Shown here piece by piece: positions 1 to 6,987 of a stretch of 15,771 bases of DNA. This DNA comes from JBBRMW01 sp038239365 (GTDB lineage: Bacteria > Chloroflexota > Anaerolineae > Aggregatilineales > UBA2796). Under the pieces are notes generated by a model, which was not told the DNA's origin, ran no database searches, and was given only the letters and a program-made list of their open reading frames with translations. The stretch is from NCBI GenBank assembly GCA_038239365.1, contig JBBSEU010000123.1, positions 1 to 15,771 on the forward strand, read 5' to 3'. A program made the translations under genes and the position numbers. Positions within the stretch are counted from its first letter, which is position 1, and each line of letters begins with the position of its first letter.

Positions 1-9
1 CTGCCAACG

Positions 10-363
10 GTGACTGAATCCACGTTAAATGGTCAAGTGCGTTCAAATCAGGCCACACAAATGGCGAGAATCAATGCCACAATCCAGGCTAATCCGGGCA
101 ACCCTGAAGATTACATCGAGCGCGCTTATAATTATCTCTATTCGAAAGACTACGAGGCGGCGCGCAAAGACTTCAATCAGGCGCTTCGGCTTGACCCAAA
201 GAGCGCGGATGCGTATTATGGACGCGGCCTGAGCTATGAAATGGAAAATAAGCACGCCGAAGCGATAGCCGATTACCGCAAAGTGTTGGAACTCGATCCG
301 AACTTCGATGAAGACGGCGAATACGGCCTTGCGGATTACATTCAAGAGTGGGACAAAAAATAA
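10..363 (+). CDS. TPR-repeat protein (5' end uncertain)
   Basis: This small protein of up to 117 residues holds two tetratricopeptide repeats, at about residues 33-66 and 67-100. Each shows the usual helix-turn-helix pattern, with the spacing of Ala/Gly/Tyr positions and the closing LDP motif (ALRLDP and VLELDP). TPRs bind other proteins; no catalytic residues are visible. The GTG at 10 is the first start in frame, but the frame is open to the window edge and too few bases are visible to judge a ribosome site, so the gene could begin earlier or at the ATG at 61. Its TAA stop overlaps the start of the homoaconitase small subunit (TAATG), so the two are probably translationally coupled and in one operon. 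A role in assembling or regulating the lysine enzymes is possible but only inferred from position. The TPR call is secure; the function is unknown. Confidence 0.75.
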   Translation: MTESTLNGQVRSNQATQMARINATIQANPGNPEDYIERAYNYLYSKDYEAARKDFNQALRLDPKSADAYYGRGLSYEMENKHAEAIADYRKVLELDPNFDEDGEYGLADYIQEWDKK

Positions 364-857
364 TGCACTTTTCAGGACGGGTCTGGAAATATGGCGATAA
401 CGTCAACACGGACGTGATCTTTCCGGGCAAATACACGTATACCGTGACCGATGTGAACGAGATGGCGAAATATGCGCTGGAAGACCTCGATCCGAGCTTT
501 GCCGGGGCGGTTCAACCGGGCGATATTATCGTTGCTGGCAGCAACTGGGGCTGCGGCTCATCGCGTGAACAGGCGGTAACGACGCTGGTCTCGGCGGGCG
601 TTAAGGTACTGGTAGCGGTCAGCATCGCGCGCATCTTCTTTCGGAACGCGGTAAATGGCGGTTTGCTGCCGGTGGTCTGCCCGCCAGCGGTGGCCGCGAT
701 CCAGAATGGCGAGGTGATCACCATTGACGCGGATAATTACACAGTGACTTGCGCGGTGGGTACTTTCGATTTTCCGCCGCTGTCGCCATCGCTCAAAGCG
801 ATCATGGAAGCGGGCGGCTTGATCCCGATGCTGCAAAAGAAGCTGGCTGCTCAATGA
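363..857 (+). CDS. lysU: homoaconitase / isopropylmalate dehydratase small subunit
   Basis: This is the swivel-domain subunit (164 residues) of a LeuCD-type hydro-lyase. With a large [4Fe-4S] subunit, not in this window, it would interconvert homocitrate and homoisocitrate in the alpha-aminoadipate route to lysine. Diagnostic elements are the NTD motif near residues 15-17, the loop AGSNWGCGSSREQAV at 58-72, and SIARIFFRNAVNGGLLP at 87-103. The length is that of archaeal and Thermus small subunits (about 160-170). The ATG at 363 was chosen over an in-frame ATG at 348 because it overlaps the preceding stop and puts the conserved sequence right at the N terminus. The ATGA at the 3' end couples it to the next gene. 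Sequence alone does not separate homoaconitase from isopropylmalate isomerase. The lysine assignment rests on the adjacent homoisocitrate dehydrogenase and LysK; the enzyme may also serve leucine synthesis. Confidence 0.85.
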   Translation: MHFSGRVWKYGDNVNTDVIFPGKYTYTVTDVNEMAKYALEDLDPSFAGAVQPGDIIVAGSNWGCGSSREQAVTTLVSAGVKVLVAVSIARIFFRNAVNGGLLPVVCPPAVAAIQNGEVITIDADNYTVTCAVGTFDFPPLSPSLKAIMEAGGLIPMLQKKLAAQ

Positions 858-1846
858 CGCTGACCGTCTGTTTGATACCCGGTGATGGCGTTGGCAAAGA
901 AGTTATTCCGGCGGCGGCGCGCGTCCTTGAAGCATTAAATATCGGTATCACCTTCACCCATGCCGAGGCGGGGTGGGATTGTTTTCAACAACATGGTGAT
1001 GCACTTCCGCAAGCCACGATTGACGCGATCATCAGTGCAGGTCGGGCGCTGTTCGGGGCAACGCAGTCGCCCTCTACCAAAGTGCCGGGTTACAGCAGCC
1101 CCGTCCTGACTATGCGGAAAAAGTTCGATCTGTACGCTAATTTGCGGCCAACCGTTTCGCTGCCGGGCAGTCGGCAGGGGATCGATCTATTGATCGTGCG
1201 TGAAAACACCGAAGGCATGTACGCCGGACGCGAACGACGGGAAGGCGATACCGCCATTGCTGAGCGTGTGATTACCGTCAAGGCATCGGAGCGAATCGCG
1301 CGAGTTGCCTTCGTGGAAGCAGAGAAACGCCGCAAGCATGTAACGATTGTCCACAAAGCGAATGTTCTCAAGGAAACAGACGGACTATTCCGCGATCAGT
1401 GTTTGCGCGTGGCCGCCGAACACCCCGACGTGCATTACGATGAACTGCTGGTCGACGCGTGCGCGATGTGGCTGGTCAAGGACCCAACGCGCTTTGATGT
1501 GATTGTAACGACTAACTTGTTTGGCGATATTCTATCGGATGAAGCGGCGGGACTGATCGGTGGCCTGGGGATCGCGCCCTCATCCAATGTTGGCGCGGGC
1601 GGAATCGCTTATTATGAGCCGGTACATGGCTCTGCGCCGGATATTGCTGGCAAAGGTATTGCTAACCCGATGGGTGCAATCCTCAGTGCCGCGATGATGC
1701 TTTCTGATGCCGGGTTGACCGAACAGGCAGCCGATATAGATCGTGCTGTGCGCCGCGTCCTGGAAGATGGCATTTTGCCGCGTGATCTGGACGGTAATGC
1801 GACGACAGATGAGGTTGCGGCGGCGGTGATTGAGCGTTTAACGTAA
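854..1846 (+). CDS. hicd: homoisocitrate dehydrogenase
   Basis: This NAD(P)-dependent beta-decarboxylating dehydrogenase (330 residues) oxidises homoisocitrate to 2-oxoadipate. It belongs to the IPMDH/ICDH superfamily. Visible motifs are the substrate region at 71-98, with the arginines of MRKK and LRP, then VRENTEGMYAG at 115-125, HKANVLK at 167-173, the metal-binding aspartates in GDILSDEAAG (225 and 229), and the cofactor-side segment HGSAPDIAGKGIANP at 258-272. The order and spacing resemble Thermus homoisocitrate dehydrogenase (about 334 residues) more than LeuB, notably the ER-rich stretch after RENTEG and the KASERIAR segment. The ATG at 854 overlaps the upstream TGA (ATGA) and precedes the conserved LIPGDGVGKE, so the longer in-frame extension upstream was rejected. 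Isopropylmalate or a dual substrate cannot be excluded, but the lysK neighbour supports lysine. Confidence 0.85.
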   Translation: MTLTVCLIPGDGVGKEVIPAAARVLEALNIGITFTHAEAGWDCFQQHGDALPQATIDAIISAGRALFGATQSPSTKVPGYSSPVLTMRKKFDLYANLRPTVSLPGSRQGIDLLIVRENTEGMYAGRERREGDTAIAERVITVKASERIARVAFVEAEKRRKHVTIVHKANVLKETDGLFRDQCLRVAAEHPDVHYDELLVDACAMWLVKDPTRFDVIVTTNLFGDILSDEAAGLIGGLGIAPSSNVGAGGIAYYEPVHGSAPDIAGKGIANPMGAILSAAMMLSDAGLTEQAADIDRAVRRVLEDGILPRDLDGNATTDEVAAAVIERLT

Positions 1847-1860
1847 AAAGGGATAAAACC

Positions 1861-2049
1861 GTGTCCGATAAATCCGATAAAGACGACGTGCAAGTTCAGC
1901 AAAACCCACTTGAAAACGATCAGAATCATCAACACGAGTCGGATGATGATGAGAACTATGATAGTGTCGAGGAAGCCTCGGAAGAGTCGTTCCCGGCCAG
2001 CGATCCGCCCGGCTGGATTTCACATCGTGGGGAACACAACAAGGATTGA
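1861..2049 (+). CDS. small acidic protein with SFPASDPPGW motif
   Basis: This 62-residue protein starts with GTG, eight bases after a good AAGGGA ribosome site (1847-1852). It has 19 Asp/Glu against 4 Lys/Arg, plus several Gln, Asn and His in the first half, so that half is probably disordered. The C-terminal part contains EEASEESFPASDPPGW (residues 37-52), a motif I recognise from many small uncharacterised bacterial proteins whose function is not known to me. There is no cysteine and no C-terminal EDWGE, so it is not the LysW carrier despite being small, acidic and placed beside lysK. It lies 14 bases after homoisocitrate dehydrogenase, and its stop precedes the lysK start by two bases. Being real is supported by the ribosome site, the tight spacing and the conserved motif. 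Its role in the operon is unknown. Confidence 0.7.
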   Translation: MSDKSDKDDVQVQQNPLENDQNHQHESDDDENYDSVEEASEESFPASDPPGWISHRGEHNKD

Positions 2050-2051
2050 AG

Positions 2052-3101
2052 ATGATCGATCCCGACTCGCTATTAATTGGCTTGCTTGAGCAGGCCAGCT
2101 ATTCCACTCAGGAACAGGACGCGACAACTTATCTCGTGCAGGCCATGAGATCGCTGGGCTATCAACAGGCGTTTATTGATGGGGCGGGTAACGCCGTCGG
2201 TATTCTCGGTGAGGGACCGCGCGAGATCGTTTTGCTAGGGCATATTGATACTGTCCCCGGCATCATCCCGGTAAAAGTCGTTGACGGTCAGCTTTACGGG
2301 CGCGGCTCTGTCGATGCGAAGGGGCCGCTTGCAACTTTTGTGGCGGGTGCAGCCAAAGTGGGCGCGCTCTCCGGCTGGAAGATCATTTTGATCGGCGCGG
2401 TGGAGGAAGAAGCAGCGACCAGTAAAGGCGCACGATTCGCGGCCACACAGTATCACCCCGAAATGTGTATCATCGGTGAACCGAGCAGTTGGGATCGGGT
2501 GACGCTTGGCTATAAAGGGCGCGTGTTGGTCGATTGCAAGGTGAGCCGCCCGTTGGCGCATACGGCACGCCCCGAACCTAACGCCATCGAACAAGCCGTC
2601 GAGTTTTGGAACGCCGCCAAAACCTACGCGAATACGATAAACACGGATCGGGAGCGCGCTTTTGATCAGATTATGCCGTCGCTGCGCTCGATTCGTTCGG
2701 TGGATGATGGCTTCACCGAAACGACCTATATGACCCTGAGCTTTCGGCTGCCTGTCGATGTGCCGCCCGATGCGCTCAAAGCAGCGTTGATCCCGCTGGC
2801 CGGAAACGCGGAACTGATCTGGCGCGGTGAAGAAATTGCTCATAAAAGTGAGAAAAATACCGTACTCTCACGATTATTTTTGAATGCGATACGCGATGTG
2901 GGCGGCAAGCCAAGCTACGTTTACAAAACGGGCACGTCCGATATGAACGTCGTTGCGCCCGTCTGGAAATGCCCGATTGTGGCCTATGGCCCCGGCGACT
3001 CATCACTCGACCACACGCCGGAAGAACATTTGCCGTTGGAAGATTATCACCGCGCGATTGACGTGATCGCGGGTGTGCTGCGCGGGCTGACTGCTCTTTA
3101 A
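2052..3101 (+). CDS. lysK: [LysW]-lysine hydrolase, M20 metallopeptidase family
   Basis: LysK is a cytoplasmic di-metal hydrolase that cleaves the isopeptide bond releasing lysine from the C-terminal glutamate of the carrier LysW, the last step of the LysW lysine pathway. Related enzymes act on LysW-ornithine or on acetylornithine (ArgE). The 349-residue protein shows the M20 signature in order: HIDTVPG with His64 and Asp66, GRGSVDAKGPLA with the bridging Asp88, the catalytic pair in VEEEAATSKGA (118-120), GEPSS with Glu143, and the late TGTSDMN and YGPGDSSLDHTPEEH segments carrying the last histidine ligand. The short lid domain (about 150-260) fits LysK rather than larger M20 peptidases. 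ATG at 2052 was preferred over the in-frame TTG at 2046 because AAGGA at 2041-2045 sits six bases upstream of it. It ends the lysine operon. Confidence 0.87.
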   Translation: MIDPDSLLIGLLEQASYSTQEQDATTYLVQAMRSLGYQQAFIDGAGNAVGILGEGPREIVLLGHIDTVPGIIPVKVVDGQLYGRGSVDAKGPLATFVAGAAKVGALSGWKIILIGAVEEEAATSKGARFAATQYHPEMCIIGEPSSWDRVTLGYKGRVLVDCKVSRPLAHTARPEPNAIEQAVEFWNAAKTYANTINTDRERAFDQIMPSLRSIRSVDDGFTETTYMTLSFRLPVDVPPDALKAALIPLAGNAELIWRGEEIAHKSEKNTVLSRLFLNAIRDVGGKPSYVYKTGTSDMNVVAPVWKCPIVAYGPGDSSLDHTPEEHLPLEDYHRAIDVIAGVLRGLTAL

Positions 3102-3384
3102 TCCTCTGCGTGAAGTTCTGTAGATTAAAAAGATTTTATACATATTTAACGTCCTCTCTATTGTATAGTGCGATACTGTATGCTATGATGTTTCACATGA
3201 CAGACCTCGATGCGATAAGTTCCCCTGCCTTCTGTGGTTGAAATGGGTGGAACACTTTGTTTGGGTGTGCATTCACGCCCTGACGAGAAGCGACAACCGT
3301 TCGTTGCCTTGCTTTTTGCGTACTGGCTGACAAATTCTGACCGAGTTTAATGTCTAACTCTATAGACTGTGTAAGTGAGATGAA
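3102..3384 (+). promoter_or_regulatory. intergenic spacer and long 5' leader of RNase J
   Basis: This 283-base stretch without a convincing gene separates lysK from the RNase J gene. Its first third is AT-rich and holds a sigma70-like promoter (listed separately). If that promoter is used, the transcript has an untranslated leader of nearly 190 bases. The leader contains a small potential hairpin (GTCTA at 3352-3356 with TAGAC at 3363-3367) about 18 bases before the start codon, close enough to affect ribosome access. No recognised riboswitch or tRNA is seen. A regulatory role is inferred from length and position only. Confidence 0.35.
3161..3189 (+). promoter_or_regulatory. candidate sigma70 promoter for RNase J
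   Basis: TTGTAT at 3161-3166 (three of six matches to the -35 consensus) and TATGAT at 3184-3189 (five of six to the -10 consensus) are separated by 17 bases. They lie in the AT-rich part of the spacer between lysK and the RNase J gene. An alternative -10-like TATAGT lies at 3164-3169 but has no partner at a good distance. The start of transcription would be near 3196. Confidence 0.4.
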
Positions 3385-5019
3385 ATGGCTCCTAATCTAA
3401 AAACGTTGAAAGTCCTACCCCTGGGTGGTGTAGGCGACATTGGTAAAAACATGACCGTTATCGAATACGGTCGCAATATGCTGATAGTGGACTGCGGTGT
3501 GATGTTCCCCAGCAGTGATATGCCGGGTATCGACTTCATCCTGCCCAACTTCACCTATGTGCTGGAAAATCAGGATATGCTGCGCGGGATCGTCCTGACG
3601 CACGGCCACCTTGACCACATCGGCGGCTTGCCGTACCTGCTCCAACAGCTACACACGCCGATCTATGGTACGCCCTTCACACTGGGCATGGTTGCTAACA
3701 AGCTACATGAACTGGGACTCAAAGTTGACCTGCGTGAACTGAACGAGCGCGATAGTGTATTGCTTGGGCCGTTCCAGGTCGATGCCTTCCACGTCACGCA
3801 CTCGATCCCGGATGCGGTGGGACTGGTGATCAAGACACCCGCCGGAACGCTGGTTCATACGGGCGACTTTAAGATCGATGAACACCCGATTGATGGCCGC
3901 AAAACTGACCTGCCACGCCTCAAGAAGCTGACGCAGGATGGTGTGCTTGCCATGATGTCCGACAGCACCAACGCGGATCGGCCTGGCCGCACACCGTCGG
4001 ATAGCATCGTTGGGCAAACCCTTGCGCCGATTTTCGCCGCAGCACCGGGGCGCGTGATCGTGGCGACGTTCGCTTCGCAGATCGCGCGTATTCAGCAGAT
4101 CGCGGATGCCGCCGCCAAGACGGGTCGGCAGGTGGCGATTGCAGGGCGCGGCCTGATGGAAAACGTCGCACTGGCGCGTAACCTGGGCTATATCAAAGCA
4201 CCCGGCCTGATCCCGCTCGATCTGGCGCTCAATTTGCCGCCGAACAAGCTGGTAATCGTGGCGACGGGCACACAAGGCGAACCGAACTCCGCCCTGACAC
4301 GCATGAGCATGGGCAATCACCCACAGGTATCAATCAGTGACGGCGATACGATCATTGTCTCCGGGCGCGCAATTCCTGGCAAGGAAGAGGCCATGTCCAG
4401 GGTGATTAATGCGCTGTACGACCTGGGCGCGTTCGTAATCTACGGCGGCATGGCGCAGGTTCACACTTCCGGGCACGGTTCTCAGGAAGATATGCGCCTG
4501 ATGCTCGAAACCGTCAAGCCAAAATACTTCCTGCCCGTTCACGGCGAAATCCGCCATCAGCATTTGCACTCGCGGATCGGGTTGGAGTGTGGTATCCCGG
4601 ATGAGCGCCGTTTCATCCTGAAAGCGTATCAACCCTGGGAATTCGATGGCAAAGGCGCGCGACTTGGCGCACCCATGCCCTACCAGGATGTGCGGATCGA
4701 TGGCCGCATGATCGATGATGTGAATGAGGCCGTGCTGCGTGACCGCGAACGGTTGGCAACGGATGGCTTTGTGGTGGCCGTCGTGCCTGTCGATAGTCGT
4801 GGGCAGTTGGCGGGACGCCCGCAAATTATCAGTCGCGGCTTTGTCCACCTGCGTGACGCGGGCAATCTGCTCGATGCGACGAACCTGGAGATCAAGCGGT
4901 TGATGCGCGATAAGGGGCGTCCGGCGCACGAAGCAATCCGCGAAGGCTTAGGCGATTTCTTCTACAAGCAGACTAATCGCCGCCCGGTGGTCTTGCCAAG
5001 CATCGTCAAGGTCGGGTAG
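3385..5019 (+). CDS. rnj: ribonuclease J
   Basis: RNase J is a metallo-beta-lactamase/beta-CASP nuclease with 5'-to-3' exonuclease and endonuclease activity in mRNA decay and rRNA maturation, acting in the cytoplasm. The 544-residue protein has the whole family set: LTHGHLDHIGG (zinc ligands His73, His75, Asp77, His78), His139 in VTHS, HTGDFKID at 158-165 with Asp161, SDSTNADRPGRTPSD at 192-206, the beta-CASP segment with ATGTQGEP at 293-300, SGHGSQED at 362-369 and PVHGEIRH at 384-391. The C-terminal domain after about residue 455 ends in the usual short basic stretch. Length is normal (about 550). ATG at 3385 gives the expected start a few residues before VLPLGGVGDIGKN; the ribosome site (GTGAGATG) is weak. 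It is transcribed alone, convergent with the next operon. Confidence 0.95.
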   Translation: MAPNLKTLKVLPLGGVGDIGKNMTVIEYGRNMLIVDCGVMFPSSDMPGIDFILPNFTYVLENQDMLRGIVLTHGHLDHIGGLPYLLQQLHTPIYGTPFTLGMVANKLHELGLKVDLRELNERDSVLLGPFQVDAFHVTHSIPDAVGLVIKTPAGTLVHTGDFKIDEHPIDGRKTDLPRLKKLTQDGVLAMMSDSTNADRPGRTPSDSIVGQTLAPIFAAAPGRVIVATFASQIARIQQIADAAAKTGRQVAIAGRGLMENVALARNLGYIKAPGLIPLDLALNLPPNKLVIVATGTQGEPNSALTRMSMGNHPQVSISDGDTIIVSGRAIPGKEEAMSRVINALYDLGAFVIYGGMAQVHTSGHGSQEDMRLMLETVKPKYFLPVHGEIRHQHLHSRIGLECGIPDERRFILKAYQPWEFDGKGARLGAPMPYQDVRIDGRMIDDVNEAVLRDRERLATDGFVVAVVPVDSRGQLAGRPQIISRGFVHLRDAGNLLDATNLEIKRLMRDKGRPAHEAIREGLGDFFYKQTNRRPVVLPSIVKVG

Positions 5020-5022
5020 GGA

Positions 5023-5062
5023 AAGCCCTCACCCCAACCCCTCTCCCGAGGGAGAGGGGCTT
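5023..5062. repeat. REP-like C-rich palindrome in convergent gene gap
   Basis: CCCCTCTCCC at 5038-5047 and its exact reverse complement GGGAGAGGGG at 5050-5059 form a strong stem. The CCTCACCCC lead-in at 5027-5035 and the flanking AAGCC/GGCTT (5023-5027 and 5058-5062) allow a longer alternative pairing. Sequences of this CCCTCACCCC-AACCCCTCTCCC type are familiar as interspersed palindromes between genes of many bacteria. Here it fills the 65-base gap between two converging genes, where its transcript hairpin could stop transcription or protect 3' ends in both directions. There is no run of T after either arm, so a classical terminator is not claimed. Confidence 0.65.
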
Positions 5063-5084
5063 AAGTCAAGACTCACGGTAAATG

Positions 5085-5888
5085 CTACAGGTGCCGAAGT
5101 GCCATCAGCGTAAACACATTGCGCGCTGGTGCTTCGGCAAACCAGGCATCACGCCGTAACCTGAAAACATCCCCTGACTGTGTATAATCGCCTCTGCTGC
5201 CAGTGCCAATACTTTTGAAACCAACTGTTTTTGCAAATTGCGTTAATGGATCAGTGGCGCGGCCATACGGCCAAGCCAGATGATCGCATTGACCGAGTCG
5301 CTTTAACAGAAGTTCTCGACAGCCGCCGATCTCATCTTGTGCTTGCCCCGTTGAGAGTGTTGTTAGGTCGGGGTGAGTCATCGTGTGCGCGCCGATCAAA
5401 TGCCCGCGTTTGAGAAGGCGCTCCAGATCGTTCCAACTTAGAAAATTATGAGGCGGAATGTGCAACGTTTGACGGCAAAACTGAGTCGTGCCTGCTAAGC
5501 CGATTGCAGTTCCGATCACGAAGAAACAGGCACACACGCCAAACGCATCAAACAGATCGAGCAGCGTTGTATTGACCGCGAGTCCGTCATCTAATGCAAC
5601 CGCGATCATGGGGCGTTCGATGGCTCCGCTTGCGATGCGACTCACGGCGTCATCGTAGCTGACGAAGGTGTGATGCTGTGCCAGTCGTTTCAAGAGTTCC
5701 CGAATTTGGGGCAAAGTGCTATCGGGAATATCATGGGTATACAAGATTTGCAAGCGTGGTAGATCGTTGAGTCGGCGCATCTGATCGTTTGCAGAGACGC
5801 GCATCCAAAGCGCATCCAGCGCAATTTGTCGCAGTCGGTAGCGGGCGGTCAGACGCCAGTTTTCGCGGTAGACCGCCGGGATCTGCAC
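5085..5888 (-). CDS. polysaccharide deacetylase (NodB / CE4 family)
   Basis: This metal-dependent deacetylase would remove N- or O-acetyl groups from a polysaccharide. The protein is 267 residues if it begins at GTG 5888, just after the upstream stop at 5890. A GTG at 5897 is the other good choice; a longer frame running to 6032 lies inside the upstream gene and was rejected. The three NodB motifs are present: ALDDG at about 98-102 with the catalytic base and metal aspartates, GAHTMTHPDL at 166-175 with the two metal histidines, and WPYGR at 206-210. No signal peptide or membrane segment is seen with this start, so export would need another route. It is the last gene of an operon with an acetyltransferase, suggesting the pair sets the acetylation state of an exported glycan. 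The exact substrate is not predictable. Confidence 0.82.
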   Translation of the reverse strand: MQIPAVYRENWRLTARYRLRQIALDALWMRVSANDQMRRLNDLPRLQILYTHDIPDSTLPQIRELLKRLAQHHTFVSYDDAVSRIASGAIERPMIAVALDDGLAVNTTLLDLFDAFGVCACFFVIGTAIGLAGTTQFCRQTLHIPPHNFLSWNDLERLLKRGHLIGAHTMTHPDLTTLSTGQAQDEIGGCRELLLKRLGQCDHLAWPYGRATDPLTQFAKTVGFKSIGTGSRGDYTQSGDVFRLRRDAWFAEAPARNVFTLMALRHL

Positions 5889-5889
5889 G

Positions 5890-6987
5890 CTACACACCAG
5901 TTGGCAGGTGATGGCTGAGACGTACCCACAACTGATGCAGCCATTCCGAACGTGCCAATCGAGCGCGCTGTTCACGTCGCCATGCCGCGATTTTGCCTTG
6001 CAGGGCGCTGCGATAAAACACAGGACGGGCAAGCGGTTGGGCGTGATCCTCTACCCAACGATATTTGTATTGCTCCATCCCCTGCATAAAGTTGATCACT
6101 GAGTCGCCCCGCTCAAAGCTTGCTTGCAGTACAGATGATAACAGCATCTTCCCCGGCGAATAAAACTTGAAGACGGAATCGAATGCGGTTTGCCAGAGGA
6201 AGGTTGCGCCTTTTGCCGTGAAAACCGTCCAGTGAGCAGCGGGTGTATCGTTGTAGTACAAAATATAGACACATAAGCGGCCTTGTGCTGCATAATCTTG
6301 ATAGACCTGATGCAAAAAATCATTCTTGCTTCCCGTTAATGCACCGCTGCGTACTGCACTGCGCTGTGCGTTCAGATGATCCAGAATGGGCAGCGCGGCG
6401 GCCACCTGCTCTGGATCGGTGAGTGTTTCGACGCGGGCACTTAACTGATCGCGCTCCAGTCGATTTCCAGGCTTACGCAGTTGGCGGCGTGTCGCGGCAG
6501 ATGCGCTGTTCAGATATTCATCCCAGGTGCGGCCACGAATCGCTACATAGGGCAGTTCGGTACGTTTTTCGGTGTGCTGCCACACCTCGGACAACGCATT
6601 GGTGAATAATTCAGCCGTTTGTGGGTACAGATGGTGTAAGTCCAGCATCGACCACCGGGTTCGGCGCAAATAGTCGGCGAAAACGCGCACGATACCCGGC
6701 AGATGTTCCGAGTCCGGGCAGAGCAGCGTCGCCCAATCCAATCGGGGCGCGGCCAGCCAACTTAATTGCGAACCGCGCCGCATCAAGGGCAGCAGGGCAA
6801 TAGGTTGATCGCTCTGATAAACCGTCAACAAATAGGGCTGCCAACCTTTGCCCAGATGATGATGCCACGCGGCAACAAAATTCCAGGCCATATGTGGATT
6901 GAAGTTGGGAGTCGACTCGTAAAGCGACACCCAGGTTGATCGGATCGCGCTCAAATCATGACTCAGAACAACGCTCCAGTCGGCCAT
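5890..6987 (-). CDS. CelD/BcsL-family GNAT acetyltransferase
   Basis: This 365-residue protein has the double-GNAT/FemAB-like layout of the family annotated as acetyltransferases involved in cellulose or exopolysaccharide synthesis (Acetyltransf_6). Recognisable parts are the N-terminal NFNPHMAWNFVAAWHHH (28-44), the basic segment TRRQLRKPGNRLER (167-180), a second GNAT-like sheet around 238-270, and the family's terminal signature NFMQGMEQYKYRW at 299-311. It probably transfers an acyl group to a sugar amine or hydroxyl in the cytoplasm; the donor and acceptor are not known. The ATG at 6987 overlaps the stop of the upstream hydrolase (TGATG) and the gene is followed at once by the deacetylase, so the three are likely translated from one message. 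FemAB-type peptidyl transfer is a less likely alternative. Confidence 0.75.
   Translation of the reverse strand: MADWSVVLSHDLSAIRSTWVSLYESTPNFNPHMAWNFVAAWHHHLGKGWQPYLLTVYQSDQPIALLPLMRRGSQLSWLAAPRLDWATLLCPDSEHLPGIVRVFADYLRRTRWSMLDLHHLYPQTAELFTNALSEVWQHTEKRTELPYVAIRGRTWDEYLNSASAATRRQLRKPGNRLERDQLSARVETLTDPEQVAAALPILDHLNAQRSAVRSGALTGSKNDFLHQVYQDYAAQGRLCVYILYYNDTPAAHWTVFTAKGATFLWQTAFDSVFKFYSPGKMLLSSVLQASFERGDSVINFMQGMEQYKYRWVEDHAQPLARPVFYRSALQGKIAAWRREQRARLARSEWLHQLWVRLSHHLPTGV

Noticed and set aside
1861..2049. Small acidic gene as the LysW carrier protein
   Set aside because: LysW has zinc-binding cysteines and a C-terminal EDWGE; this protein has neither.
2235..2843. Antisense open frame of about 200 codons within lysK
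   Set aside because: It is opposite a well-supported gene, has no ribosome site or recognisable motif, and is expected by chance in G+C-rich coding DNA.
3097..3129. TTTAATC / GATTAAA inverted repeat as a lysK terminator
   Set aside because: Only seven AT-rich pairs with a 19-base loop and no T-run following; too weak to call.
3185..3241. An 18-codon leader peptide frame before the RNase J gene
   Set aside because: Its first ATGs overlap the proposed -10 box and there is no ribosome site before any of its start codons.
3703..4320. Antisense open frame of about 200 codons within the RNase J gene
   Set aside because: It is the shadow of a strongly conserved coding region with no supporting signals of its own.
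5889..6032. Longer N terminus for the polysaccharide deacetylase
   Set aside because: The extra 48 residues lie in a different frame inside the acetyltransferase gene and look like no known domain; the GTG codons at the gene junction are better starts.
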